Notes: generated from the letters alone by a model not told the origin. A DNA stretch of 55,122 bases from Spirochaetota bacterium (GCA_029907515.1 JARYLT010000010.1:1-55122); one strand, 5' to 3'; shown: positions 28,934-39,429, numbered from the stretch's first letter. Numbers and translations are program-made.

Positions 28934-31189
28934 TCAATGAGATTCCGGTAATGTATGCACGGTGCAATATTCGCCAGGTTCAGTTCCTGCATAAAATAAT
29001 TCGTTGATTGCAACACGTGGGCATAACCCATCTTTTCGTGGAACCAAACCGGTATCCAGGCAGATAGTTTGTTTTGTAATTCCCTGCTCTGGTATAATAA
29101 ATGATTTATATTCTGAATCCTTATATATAGCAAATACATAATCAGCCCAAACAGGTGCTGCTACAACACCACCACTTCTTCCCTTGCCCAGAGAGATTGC
29201 ACCCGTTTTATTGCCAATCCACACTGCTGTAACAGAATCAGGAGTATACCCCAAAAACCACGCATCAACGTAGTCACTACTTGTACCTGTTTTGCCTGCA
29301 ACATCAACTGGAACCGATTTATTTTTGAATACCCATGATGCTGTACCACCTTCTTCAAATACACCTTTCAACATTGAAACCACAACTGCGCATGCAACAG
29401 GGTCAATTATCTTGCCATATTCTTTTCGTTTTTCCTGTATTTGCAATAAAACCTCTTCTTCATTATTCCAGACAATATTTCCATTATAATCTTTAACATA
29501 GCGTATACCATAGGGAATAATAAAATCGCCACCATTAACAATAACTGAATGCAATATACAATTTTCTAGTGGCGATAGTTCATATGTACCCAGCGCCAAT
29601 GACAATGTTTTATAAAAACGGGAATCCAGTTCACTGCTGGACAAATTAAGAGCTTTTTGTATAATTGACATAATGCGGGAATATCCCTCTTTTTCAAGGA
29701 CCTGAACTGCAACAACATTGATCGATTTCTTTAAGGCTTCTCGTACTATTACCTTTCCTGAGTATATCCCATCATAATTTTTAGGGGAATATCCACCCTT
29801 AAACGTCATGGGTATATCATCAAAAATTGTTGAAGGTGTTATAACCTTATCCTGAATAGCCGCAACGTATACTACTGGCTTAAACGATGATCCAGGCTGT
29901 CTTCGTATTTGCTGAACATGGTCCATCTGGTTTTGATAAGAAAAGCTGTAACCACCAGCATACGCTATAATTTCTCCGGTAAATGGATTAATTGATACAA
30001 AAGCTCCCTCAATATTTTTGGCTTTTTCCATTTCAGCCAGTGCACGCTCTGGATTTTTTATATATTTTGCATTCTTTTCGTGATACTCTCTTTGTAATTG
30101 TATGCCTTTCTTCAACGCAGTTAGTGCAATATCCTGTTTTGTAGCATCCAGCGTAGTATATACACTTAACCCCCCCTTTTTCACAACTTCCTCAGAAAAT
30201 TTATTTACCAGTATTCTTCGTATATATTCATTGAAAAATGGTGCTCTATTAATACGATATAAACTGAATATGAAGCTTCCTATTAACGATGATTCCGCAG
30301 TACTATCCTTTGAAAATTGGACATCCCATTGTTTTAAAAAATTTTTATACTGAATTTCGGCCATCTGTTGTTTTAAAAAGCCTGCATCAACCATCGATTT
30401 CAAAATCCTTCTTGTTTTCTTTAGTGAAACATCAAGGTTATTAAGTGGTGAATAAATAAGTGGATTTGAGATAGTAGCCACGATCATTGCACATTCAGTT
30501 TCGTTACAATCTATGATTGACTTACCAAAAAACATTTTTGCAGCAGCTTCAACACCATACGCACCATTACCAAAATATATATAATTAAGGTACATTGATA
30601 GGATGTCCTGCTTGTCATAATGTTTTTCTATTTCCAGTGCACAAAATATTTCATATATTTTGCGCTTTATATTACGCTCCATATCAGTAAACAGCACTTT
30701 TGCCAGTTGTTGCGTGATAGTGCTGCCCCCCTGTACAACTCTCAGATGTATCAGATTGACAGCAAATGCCCGTAAAATGCCTTTTAAACTAACACCATTA
30801 TGAACATAAAAATCTCTGTCTTCACTGGCAATAACTGCTTTGATAAGCCATTTTGGGAAGTATGAATAAGGAACTATCTCCCTTTTTTGTTCAAAAAATT
30901 CGCCTATTATTTCGTTATTGCGATCATAAATTCTGGTAGGAATATCTACAACTTTTGCAGAAACATCTATCTCACTATACGTATATGAATAACCTTCCTT
31001 CAATTCCTCTGTGCGATCAATCAGTTGTTTATATTTGAAAAGCTTATCAAGGGTCTTTTGTTTGTCATGTATCCATTCGATATATACAATTGATGTATAC
31101 AACAGAATCACAGTAAGAACAATAACAGGAATCCCAATAAATGTAAAAAATTTATGTTTTTTTATCCAATCAAATAGATTAACATCCAT
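28934..31189 (-). CDS. Penicillin-binding protein 1A/1C-type (transglycosylase/transpeptidase)
   Basis: ASEDRDFYVHNGVSLKGILRA, GGSTITQQLAKVLF, RQPGSSFKPVVY, AGKTGTSSDYVDAWFLGYTP. Confidence 0.95.
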   Translation of the reverse strand: MDVNLFDWIKKHKFFTFIGIPVIVLTVILLYTSIVYIEWIHDKQKTLDKLFKYKQLIDRTEELKEGYSYTYSEIDVSAKVVDIPTRIYDRNNEIIGEFFEQKREIVPYSYFPKWLIKAVIASEDRDFYVHNGVSLKGILRAFAVNLIHLRVVQGGSTITQQLAKVLFTDMERNIKRKIYEIFCALEIEKHYDKQDILSMYLNYIYFGNGAYGVEAAAKMFFGKSIIDCNETECAMIVATISNPLIYSPLNNLDVSLKKTRRILKSMVDAGFLKQQMAEIQYKNFLKQWDVQFSKDSTAESSLIGSFIFSLYRINRAPFFNEYIRRILVNKFSEEVVKKGGLSVYTTLDATKQDIALTALKKGIQLQREYHEKNAKYIKNPERALAEMEKAKNIEGAFVSINPFTGEIIAYAGGYSFSYQNQMDHVQQIRRQPGSSFKPVVYVAAIQDKVITPSTIFDDIPMTFKGGYSPKNYDGIYSGKVIVREALKKSINVVAVQVLEKEGYSRIMSIIQKALNLSSSELDSRFYKTLSLALGTYELSPLENCILHSVIVNGGDFIIPYGIRYVKDYNGNIVWNNEEEVLLQIQEKRKEYGKIIDPVACAVVVSMLKGVFEEGGTASWVFKNKSVPVDVAGKTGTSSDYVDAWFLGYTPDSVTAVWIGNKTGAISLGKGRSGGVVAAPVWADYVFAIYKDSEYKSFIIPEQGITKQTICLDTGLVPRKDGLCPRVAINELFYAGTEPGEYCTVHTLPESH

Positions 31190-31209
31190 ACCATAAGCCT
31201 TGTGATTTT

Positions 31210-32256
31210 TTAGTTACTATTGCTTGAATAATGCTTCCCTGAAAGCTGGCCACAAGCACCATCTATATCACTTCCGGCACTTTTCCTTATAGAAATGGGT
31301 ATATTCATAATTTCAAGTCTTTTTATAAATTTATTTATTTCTTCCTGGGTGGGAATTTCTAAGTTATGCTTGCCCTTGTTTAACGGTATAAGATTAAGTT
31401 TAATACGGTTATATCTGAACATGGTTTTTAAACGCTGTGCATCTTCTTCAGAAATATTATCTTTCCGCATGATATATTCTATTGTTACTCTATTTCGCGA
31501 TGCAGGAAATTTATTTTCCAGTAACCGTATGATTTTTTCCATAGGATATTTTTTTTCAACCGGCATATGCTTTGCACGTTTTACCATATCGGTATCATTT
31601 AATGATATTGCTAAATTATATGGGCGTTTTTCATCTATAAACCGTTCAATACCTTCATACATACCACATGTCGATATTGTAATTTTTCTTACCGATATAT
31701 GGAAGCCAAAAGTATAATTCATAATATCAGCAGCTTTTAATACATTATCATAATTAAGGAATGGCTCTCCCATTCCCATAAAGACAACATTATTATTTTT
31801 TAATCCTGTTAAACGCCTTACCTGATTTATCTGGTCCAGAATTTCTGCAGTTTGTAAATTACGCTTAAAGCCAATTTTAGCTGTTTCACAAAAAGCGCAC
31901 CCCATTGGGCAACCTGCCTGGCTTGAAACGCAGATGGTCAATCGTCCTTCATCAGTGCCATCATTACGAATAAAAACAGATTCAATAAAATGACCATCAA
32001 AGGTTTTAAATAAAAATTTTTCTGTACCATCAACCACTGATTTTTTACGATCAACCAATGTTAGCGGTGATATTTCATACTGTTCATCCAGATGGTAGCG
32101 CAGATCCCTGGAAAAGTTTGTCATTTCAAAAAAATTATCAACATTGCGCTCATAAAGCCAGTTAAACAGCTGTTTTGCTCTGTAACTTTTTTCGCCAATA
32201 GCTTCAAATAATAATTCAACTTCTTTCAGGGAATAATTTTTAATAAATTCTTTCAT
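31210..32256 (-). CDS. rlmN: 23S rRNA (adenine2503-C2)-methyltransferase RlmN
   Basis: CVSSQAGCPMGCAFCETAKIGFKRNL, FMGMGEPFLNYDNV. Confidence 0.95.
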   Translation of the reverse strand: MKEFIKNYSLKEVELLFEAIGEKSYRAKQLFNWLYERNVDNFFEMTNFSRDLRYHLDEQYEISPLTLVDRKKSVVDGTEKFLFKTFDGHFIESVFIRNDGTDEGRLTICVSSQAGCPMGCAFCETAKIGFKRNLQTAEILDQINQVRRLTGLKNNNVVFMGMGEPFLNYDNVLKAADIMNYTFGFHISVRKITISTCGMYEGIERFIDEKRPYNLAISLNDTDMVKRAKHMPVEKKYPMEKIIRLLENKFPASRNRVTIEYIMRKDNISEEDAQRLKTMFRYNRIKLNLIPLNKGKHNLEIPTQEEINKFIKRLEIMNIPISIRKSAGSDIDGACGQLSGKHYSSNSN

Positions 32257-32399
32257 ACATGAAACTAAATAGAATGTTTAGCTTTATAATTATAAGATAC
32301 AAATGGGAACATACGATTTAAATATAAAATAAGGTTGGATTGTAAAAAATAGACAAATAGATTTCAAAAAGATATATTTCAATTAAAATTATTTTAATG

Positions 32400-32439
32400 T
32401 AAGGATATACCCAGCATAGCATAGCAGAGTATATCCTTA
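32400..32439 (-). terminator. Hairpin downstream of tatA
   Basis: TAAGGATATAC … GTATATCCTTA, 11-bp arms. Confidence 0.55.
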
Positions 32440-32452
32440 TAAGTTTAATTTC

Positions 32453-32620
32453 TTAAGATTTCTTTTCATCCTTGACATCATCATCAGAATTCATAGCCTT
32501 TTTGAATTCTTTTATTCCTGATCCAATATCCTTTGCGATTTTTGGTATTTTTCCAGCACCAAAAATGATTAAAACTATAAAGAATATTATAAGTAATTCT
32601 GGAAGTCCCGGCATACTCAT
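32453..32620 (-). CDS. tatA: Twin-arginine translocase subunit TatA
   Basis: [48 protein letters not shown] upstream of ATG at 32620. Confidence 0.95.
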   Translation of the reverse strand: MSMPGLPELLIIFFIVLIIFGAGKIPKIAKDIGSGIKEFKKAMNSDDDVKDEKKS

Positions 32621-32775
32621 AATAAAAGCCTCCATAATAATATGATTTGCTCACAGATAGTATACTACAATTATTTGTCAAATATTTTAAATATTAGTTT
32701 CAAATATTGTAATATTTATTATAATATATGTATCTTATACAGAAAAATCTAATTTTATTTTTAATTATTGCAAAC

Positions 32776-34506
32776 TTATACTGCTGAGGTAAAAACAACT
32801 CTTTTTGTTTCGTTATCTTCATAAAATTTTGTATTTTGCATTGCCTTATCTATCTGTAATTTACTACGCTTAATAGTAATAATTACACCAGGGTATGCAA
32901 TATCGGTTATACTTATGGATGGTTCTTTTTCTAATTTATATTTTTTTTCAATTTCATCCCTTTGGTCCAGTAACAATTTAAGCTGCTTGTTGTTATCTGA
33001 TAATTCTTTTAATAGTAGCAAACAATTTTTCTTTTTTACCGGTGGCAAAATATTCAGGAATTCCTTTGGATTTTCAAACACTCCCTCACCAAAACTATTT
33101 TTAATTTTTTTAAGAATTTCTTCTACATTGGTTTTGTATTTTTCCATCTGTTTGCGCAAGTCAGCCAATTCCCGCTCTACAATAAGACTTTTCCCTGCAG
33201 TCAGTTTTGTAATATTTTGCAATTGTGAACCTGCAACATTAACTATAATTTCATGACGGGCAGTTGTCTCACCTCCGATAATCTTGCCATGTCTTCCTGT
33301 AACAATCACTGCATCATTTGAAAATACTACACTATTAATTATCGAGTCCTCTATCTCAATTTTTCCCAGAGCTTCTATAGTTGAATTTAATGCAAATTTG
33401 GCCTTAACAGAACCACCAGCAATAATTTTTGCTTCACCCTTTCCACCAATTCCCAATTTTACCACTATGTCACCATTTGCTGTTAGCCTGGCATCATCAA
33501 CATTCTTATCCACATAAATATCACCGGTTGCATTTACAGTAAAACCCGGTAACACAGAACCCATTATCTGAACCGACCCATCAAAATCAATATTACCTGA
33601 CTCATAATTTACATCACCTTTAATGATTGCAACTGGCAATACCGACAGTGTTTTGCCTTCAATATCAAGGCAACCATCTATTTGAGAAACAAATATTAAT
33701 GGATTTGATTCAGAAGGGACAATATTGGAGCCTGGATAATATCCATCTTTCTGGACAATAGTAGCTTCAACTTTTTCTCCATAAATATCAAATCCATCCT
33801 CAGGCTTTATACCTGGAATTTTTTGTAAAACTTCCTGTCCTTTTTTTATTTCAATGATTGCACCAACTTCTTTAAAATCGATTCTACCATCATCCAAAAG
33901 TTTGCCTGCTTTCTTTTCAATTTGTACTAAAGGAATATAATAATCATCATACCCATCAACAGGTTCTCTGCCACGTGCTACTAAAATTCTATGTACTTTT
34001 GGATTATGTGGATCAATTTCATTCATCTGGGATTCGATCTCATTTTTATCAATAATGCCTACTATTTTATTTGCTAAAAGCTGCTGCTCAATATCTTTAT
34101 ATACTGGTAATTTTAAAAATTTTGTTGGGAAAATAATATATGAAGCTTTTAACTTATCTTTAGAAATCTGCAAAGGAAGTTTTAACTGTATCCGGGAAGT
34201 TCTCTGATCATAAACAACAAATCCATAATCACTTGCACGATAGCACCCGCTTATTGAATCAAAAATTATACCATCACCGGCTTTAAATGGTTTAAATTTT
34301 TCAGATTTATAATATTTATATCCTGAATCCAAATGATACACTACATCAGCAGGATCATCAACTTCAATAACACGTGCTACTATTTCATCTCTATATACAA
34401 AATTATAAGGCGAGGAAAGTGTATAAAATTTATTTCCAGTTTCATCTGTTTTTTCAACAAACATTGATGAAACATTTGGATCAAAATAAAAAACAGTTAA
34501 TTTCAT
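32776..34506 (-). CDS. FapA/DUF342 family protein
   Basis: Central beta-helix-like repeats (GDVNYESGNIDFDGSVQIMGSVLPGFTVNATGDIYVD), C-terminal coiled coil. Confidence 0.9.
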   Translation of the reverse strand: MKLTVFYFDPNVSSMFVEKTDETGNKFYTLSSPYNFVYRDEIVARVIEVDDPADVVYHLDSGYKYYKSEKFKPFKAGDGIIFDSISGCYRASDYGFVVYDQRTSRIQLKLPLQISKDKLKASYIIFPTKFLKLPVYKDIEQQLLANKIVGIIDKNEIESQMNEIDPHNPKVHRILVARGREPVDGYDDYYIPLVQIEKKAGKLLDDGRIDFKEVGAIIEIKKGQEVLQKIPGIKPEDGFDIYGEKVEATIVQKDGYYPGSNIVPSESNPLIFVSQIDGCLDIEGKTLSVLPVAIIKGDVNYESGNIDFDGSVQIMGSVLPGFTVNATGDIYVDKNVDDARLTANGDIVVKLGIGGKGEAKIIAGGSVKAKFALNSTIEALGKIEIEDSIINSVVFSNDAVIVTGRHGKIIGGETTARHEIIVNVAGSQLQNITKLTAGKSLIVERELADLRKQMEKYKTNVEEILKKIKNSFGEGVFENPKEFLNILPPVKKKNCLLLLKELSDNNKQLKLLLDQRDEIEKKYKLEKEPSISITDIAYPGVIITIKRSKLQIDKAMQNTKFYEDNETKRVVFTSAV

Positions 34507-34565
34507 GGAACTTCACCAGGGTATGATTGTATTATACTTTTAATCAGCATTCTGCCCCCTTATAT

Positions 34566-34577
34566 AGTAACTATCGG
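34566..34577 (+). repeat. Dispersed motif, 11/12 (AGTAACTATCGG then TTAC)
   Basis: In the divergent intergenic region; forms GTAAC-TATCG-GTTAC. Confidence 0.55.
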
Positions 34578-34777
34578 TTACAAAAATAGTATACATCATT
34601 AGATAATTAAATACAACTAAAATTTTGAATAATCAGATTTAAAATAATATAAAGGACAAATATTTTAATTCATTGAAATTATGTATTGTTTGATTATTAT
34701 CTTTCAAATATTATTATGGACAAATTATTGTAATTATTGTATATTTTAATAATTTATATTTCTAGGGTACATGATAC

Positions 34778-36019
34778 ATGAAACCAAAAAGAATAAATAA
34801 CAAGATTACTATAGATGAAATAATAAAGCTTTCAAATGAGCTCAATACCATACAGGATTTAGACATACTCCTTGAAAAGTTGCTTTTTGAGGCACGTACG
34901 TCAGTTAATGCAGATGCTGGTTCTATATATATTAAAGATAAAGATGAACTTGTTTTCAGCCATGTCCAGAACGATACACTGACTAAACGACTATCACCTG
35001 GGCAGAAACTGATTTATACAACATTCCGCGTCAAAATAAACACCAGTTCAATTGCGGGTTTTGTTGCATCAACCGGAAATTTATTAAATATACCGGATGT
35101 GTATAATATACCCCCAGATGTAACCTATAAATTTAATGCCACATATGATGTTATTTCACATTACAAAACAACCTCCATGCTTACTGTTCCACTACAAACA
35201 GTTAATGGGGCAATTATTGGTGTGTTACAGCTGATTAACGCAAAAGACGATAAAGGTAATGTAATACCTTTTACAAAAGACGACGAACCTATAGTAATGC
35301 TGTTTGCAAATAATGCAAGTCTTGTTTTACAGCGTGCTCGGATGACCCGCGCAATATTACTAAGGATGATAAGCATGGCCGAATTGCGAGACCCAAAAGA
35401 AACTGGTGCCCATGTTAACAGAGTTGCTACGTATGCAATTGAACTGTATGAACAGTGGGCAAAACGCCATCATATTAACGAAAAAGAGATAGAAACCAAC
35501 AGGGACATTTTACGAATGGCTGCCATGCTCCATGATGTGGGAAAAGTTGCCATCTCGGATTTGATTTTGAAGAAGCCAGCACGCTTTACCGAGGAAGAGT
35601 ACCAGATTATGAAAAGCCATACATATTTAGGTGCACGCCTGTTTAAGGATACACAATCACAGTTTGACGAGATAGCAAGTATTGTAGCATTAACACATCA
35701 TGAAAACTGGGATGGAACCGGTTATCCCGGTTATATTGATTTAGATACTGGCAAACCTTTAGAAAAAGACAGCAAGGGAAACCCATTACCGCGTAAGGGG
35801 GATGAAATCCCTATTTATGGTCGTATTGTTGCTCTTGCTGATGTGTATGATGCATTATCATCTAAAAGAGTATATAAAGATGCATGGAATGAAAACGATG
35901 TTCTCAATGAAATAAAATTAGCCAGTGGTAAGAAATTTGATCCCGAACTTATAGATATTTTCTTTTCTTGCTATGACTTTCTTAAATCTATCAGGTTACG
36001 ATACCCTGACAGTGAATAA
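34778..36019 (+). CDS. GAF + HD-GYP domain protein (putative c-di-GMP phosphodiesterase)
   Basis: GAF-like N-terminus; MLHDVGKVAISD, HHENWDGTGYPG, ADVYDALSSKRVYKDAW. Confidence 0.93.
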   Translation: MKPKRINNKITIDEIIKLSNELNTIQDLDILLEKLLFEARTSVNADAGSIYIKDKDELVFSHVQNDTLTKRLSPGQKLIYTTFRVKINTSSIAGFVASTGNLLNIPDVYNIPPDVTYKFNATYDVISHYKTTSMLTVPLQTVNGAIIGVLQLINAKDDKGNVIPFTKDDEPIVMLFANNASLVLQRARMTRAILLRMISMAELRDPKETGAHVNRVATYAIELYEQWAKRHHINEKEIETNRDILRMAAMLHDVGKVAISDLILKKPARFTEEEYQIMKSHTYLGARLFKDTQSQFDEIASIVALTHHENWDGTGYPGYIDLDTGKPLEKDSKGNPLPRKGDEIPIYGRIVALADVYDALSSKRVYKDAWNENDVLNEIKLASGKKFDPELIDIFFSCYDFLKSIRLRYPDSE

Positions 36020-36021
36020 TA

Positions 36022-36057
36022 TATAAAGGGGTATGTATTTTTGCATACCCCTTTATA
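36022..36057. terminator. Bidirectional terminator between HD-GYP gene and asd
   Basis: Perfect 14-bp stem TATAAAGGGGTATG / CATACCCCTTTATA, loop TATTTTTG. Confidence 0.88.
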
Positions 36058-36058
36058 A

Positions 36059-37072
36059 CTATACTATTTTTTTCTCAATCAAAAGTTCTGCAATTTGAAT
36101 AGCATTAAGCGCAGCACCTTTTCGTATATTGTCAGACACTATCCACATATTTATACCATTGGGTATTGATTCATCTTCCCGTATTCTTCCCACAAATACA
36201 TCATCCTTACCGGCAGCATGAATTGCCAGAGGATATTCATTCTTTGAGGGATCATCAACCACTGTAACACCTTTTGCAGAACGTAGCAGTTCACGTACTT
36301 CCTGCGGTGTTATTTTCTTCTCGGTTTCAATATTTACTGATTCTGAGTGGCCATAAAATACTGGGACTCTTACTGTAGTTGCAGTTACCTGAATTGAACT
36401 ATCGCCCATAATCTTTTTAGTTTCATTAACCATCTTCATTTCTTCTTTTGTGTATCCATTTTCAAGGAATACATCAATGTGAGGCAACACATTAAATGCT
36501 ATCTGATGAGGATACACTTTCCGCTGTGATATGGGTTTTCCATTCATAATATCTTTTACCTGAATCTGAAGTTCCTCAATTGCCTTGAGGCCAGTTCCGG
36601 AAACAGCCTGATAGGTACTTACAACTATTCGTTTTATCTTTGCAACATCATGTATAGGCTTCAGAGCAACTACCATCTGAATTGTTGAACAATTTGGATT
36701 AGCGATAATGCCATTGTGCCAGTCAACATCATTTGGGTTAACTTCCGGAACCACCAGAGGGACATCCTTTTCCATTCGCCAGGCCGAGCTATTGTCAATA
36801 ACAATACAGCCAGACTCAGCAGCTTTTCGAGCTACTTCTCTACTTATGGAAGCACCTGCAGAAAAAAGCCCAATATCGAATCCTTTAAAAGCATCATCTG
36901 TTACCGGTTCAACAGTAACCTTTCGATCACCAAACTCTATTGTTTGTCCAACAGTAGTTTTTCCCAGGAAGCGAATATTGTTAATAGGAAAATTGCGTTG
37001 CAATAAAATTTTTCTGAATTCAATGCCAACTGCACCTGTTGCACCTAAAATTACCACATTGTATTTTTTCAT
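36059..37072 (-). CDS. asd: Aspartate-semialdehyde dehydrogenase
   Basis: VVILGATGAVGIEF, NPNCSTIQMVVALKPIHD; start ATG at 37072 after GGGGG (ORF track start is upstream). Confidence 0.95.
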   Translation of the reverse strand: MKKYNVVILGATGAVGIEFRKILLQRNFPINNIRFLGKTTVGQTIEFGDRKVTVEPVTDDAFKGFDIGLFSAGASISREVARKAAESGCIVIDNSSAWRMEKDVPLVVPEVNPNDVDWHNGIIANPNCSTIQMVVALKPIHDVAKIKRIVVSTYQAVSGTGLKAIEELQIQVKDIMNGKPISQRKVYPHQIAFNVLPHIDVFLENGYTKEEMKMVNETKKIMGDSSIQVTATTVRVPVFYGHSESVNIETEKKITPQEVRELLRSAKGVTVVDDPSKNEYPLAIHAAGKDDVFVGRIREDESIPNGINMWIVSDNIRKGAALNAIQIAELLIEKKIV

Positions 37073-37281
37073 AATGAATGATCCCCCTGCATTTTTACTT
37101 ATTGTGTATTTGTCATATATAGCACTTTTTTTTGTCAATAATAACTTTTTTATTTTATCAATTAGTCATAAAAAATTATTTTTCACATTAATTATTTCAA
37201 AATCATTACCATAATTGTATTTCGCAATTGACAAATATTTTCGCTTTACTCATAACGTATTAATAATGTTTATCATTTTGT

Positions 37282-37293
37282 GCGATAGTCACT
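37282..37293 (-). repeat. Dispersed motif, 11/12 (GCGATAGTCACT)
   Basis: Intergenic between asd and argC. Confidence 0.6.
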
Positions 37294-37334
37294 TTTAACT
37301 AAATTTCAGGTTAAAAAAAAGCAATACATCAAGA

Positions 37335-37430
37335 TTTCGTCATTGCAAATCCCATAGTGGTGAAGCAATCTAAATCTTAAAAACAAGATTGCTTCGTCAT
37401 CCCAATACAATCGGGACTTGGGATAATGAT
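37335..37430. repeat. Compound hairpin-forming repeat-like element
   Basis: GAAGCAATCT(37362-37371)…AGATTGCTTC(37386-37395), then ATCCCAA(37399-37405)…TTGGGAT(37418-37424); resembles GATTGCTTCGTC-type dispersed repeats. Confidence 0.6.
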
Positions 37431-37465
37431 AGGATCATGTACATTCTATTCCTGGAGGAATATTT

Positions 37466-38512
37466 ATGAAAAAAGCATTAATTGTTGGTGCTACCGGATT
37501 TGGCGGCTTAGGGTTGATTGAAATTCTTTTGCGTCATAAAGGTTTTCAGATTGCACAATTAGTTGCCCGCAAGGATGTTGGCAAAAAAATATCAGAAGTG
37601 TTCCCGCATCTTGAAGGTTTTTGCGATATGCCAGTACAATCACCCGAAGAAATCAATTACGACGATATAGATATTGCATTTTTCTCAACTCCTGATAAAG
37701 CAGGCATGCAGATGATTCATACATTTTATAAAAAAAACATCCCGGTTATTGATTTCAGCGGTGATTTCAGGTTTGCCACTGTTGATGACTACACTATCTA
37801 TGCCAAAAATAAAGGCATGAATACCGAACACGCTTCCTCTGACGTACTTGCACATACTGTGTATGGATTGCCCGAAAAATATGCAGAAAAAATTAAAAAA
37901 GCAAAAATTGTGGGCAACCCAGGCTGTTTTGCCATAGCTATGATTTTGGGATTATTACCTGCAGTTGAGACAGGCATCATTGATTCTGAAACAATCATCT
38001 GTGATGGCAAAACAGGTGTATCCGGTGCAGGCAAAAATCCAGGTGAAGCTAATTTTTATCCTCAGCGGTATGAAGATGTAAACACCTATCGTGAAGGGCA
38101 TCATCAGCATATTGTGGAAGTTGAAAACATAGTCAATGCCCATAGCAAAAAGAAACATAAAATTTTATTTATTCCGCAAATCGTCCCTCTAAACCGAGGC
38201 ATTCTTGTTACCATATATGCTGATGTACAATCAAAAATAACCAGTGATGAGTTATTTGAAATATACACAAGCTACTACACCAATAAGCCGTTTATCCATA
38301 TCACACACCGTTCCTGCCACACCACTGATGTTCGTGGAACTAATCGATGCCAGATACGCCCTTCAATAGACTCAAGGACAGGTAAGCTTTTTATAACATC
38401 AGTTATTGATAACCTCATAAAAGGTCAATCTGGCAACGCTGTTCAAAATGCCAATTTAATCATGGGATTTGATGAAACCGAAGGCCTTATGGTCCCTGCT
38501 TTTTATCCATAA
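37466..38512 (+). CDS. argC: N-acetyl-gamma-glutamyl-phosphate reductase
   Basis: IVGATGFGGLGLIEIL, VGNPGCFAIAMILGL, GVSGAGKNP, HHQHIVE; SD GGAGGA. Confidence 0.93.
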   Translation: MKKALIVGATGFGGLGLIEILLRHKGFQIAQLVARKDVGKKISEVFPHLEGFCDMPVQSPEEINYDDIDIAFFSTPDKAGMQMIHTFYKKNIPVIDFSGDFRFATVDDYTIYAKNKGMNTEHASSDVLAHTVYGLPEKYAEKIKKAKIVGNPGCFAIAMILGLLPAVETGIIDSETIICDGKTGVSGAGKNPGEANFYPQRYEDVNTYREGHHQHIVEVENIVNAHSKKKHKILFIPQIVPLNRGILVTIYADVQSKITSDELFEIYTSYYTNKPFIHITHRSCHTTDVRGTNRCQIRPSIDSRTGKLFITSVIDNLIKGQSGNAVQNANLIMGFDETEGLMVPAFYP

Positions 38513-38515
38513 TAA

Positions 38516-39244
38516 TTATTCATGAGCGGGAACCATTGGTACAAACCGTACGTACGTTATTACTTTCTGTGAATAATTATTTCCGTTACGGACAATTTTT
38601 ACCAGTTCTTGATGATAATCACCAACCGGTGCAACCAGAATGCCACCATCTTCTTTAAGCTGACTCAGCAATGTATCTGGAACTGTAGGCGGAGCAGCAG
38701 TGAGCATGATGACATCAAACGGAGCATGTTCAGGCCAGCCCTTATAACCATCACCAATTTTAACGGTAACGTTTTTATAGCCTAAGGATTTCAATCGCAA
38801 CGCAGCCTGTTTACCAAGAGGTTCAACTATTTCAATAGTAAAGACTTCCTTTGCTAGCAACGATAAAATTGCCGCCTGATATCCTGAACCTGTGCCAATC
38901 TCAAGTACTTTCTCACTGCCATCAAGTTCACATAATTCAGTCATCAGTGCAACAATATATGGCTGAGATATGGTCTGACCATAACCAATTGGCAACGGAT
39001 GATCTTCATACGCCTGAGGTATACTGAGTTCTGGCACAAATTTGTGTCGTTCTACCTGCAGCATTGCCTGTAATACACGAGGGTCTCTGATTCCACGGGC
39101 TTCTATCTGTTTTTTTACCATTAATTCACGAAGCTGCTGCAATGATTCCCCCTTTACATCATTGAAGGTGGCATTGAATAATGATACAAGAGCTATCGCT
39201 ACTGCAATCAGTATAAAAATAACTGTCGTTATTTGCCAATTCAT
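38516..39244 (-). CDS. pcm: Protein-L-isoaspartate O-methyltransferase with N-terminal membrane segment
   Basis: VERHKFVPE, YEDHPLPIGYGQTISQPYIVALM, VLEIGTGSGYQAAIL. Confidence 0.93.
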   Translation of the reverse strand: MNWQITTVIFILIAVAIALVSLFNATFNDVKGESLQQLRELMVKKQIEARGIRDPRVLQAMLQVERHKFVPELSIPQAYEDHPLPIGYGQTISQPYIVALMTELCELDGSEKVLEIGTGSGYQAAILSLLAKEVFTIEIVEPLGKQAALRLKSLGYKNVTVKIGDGYKGWPEHAPFDVIMLTAAPPTVPDTLLSQLKEDGGILVAPVGDYHQELVKIVRNGNNYSQKVITYVRFVPMVPAHE

Positions 39245-39399
39245 TTTTTAAAATATACTGTTTTGTGCTAATGCTTTTGATAATAAATATAAATTTTTTT
39301 ATTTATCTTGACAAGTTTTTTATAATAATTATTGATTTCCTTTTCAATCTTGAATTAAATATTTGATTTACATTTTATCATAATTTACTACTATAGTAA

Positions 39400-39411
39400 G
39401 CGATAGTTACT
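39400..39411 (-). repeat. Dispersed motif AGTAACTATCGC (exact), palindromic variant AGTAA-CTATCGC-TTACT
   Basis: 18 bp upstream of ptsI start. Confidence 0.75.
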
Positions 39412-39429
39412 GGCAACAGGTACATTGTT

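Noticed and set aside
29572-29583. GCGATAGTTCAT in PBP1A as another copy of the 12-mer
   Set aside because: Two mismatches, and it encodes the conserved PBP sequence YELSPLEN; best explained by protein conservation.
36394-36405. TTGAACTATCGC(CCATAA) in asd as a copy of the 12-mer
   Set aside because: Three mismatches in the core; kept only as a possible decayed copy.
36708-37214. 168-aa plus-strand ORF (and the overlapping 96-aa ORF)
   Set aside because: Antisense shadow of asd.
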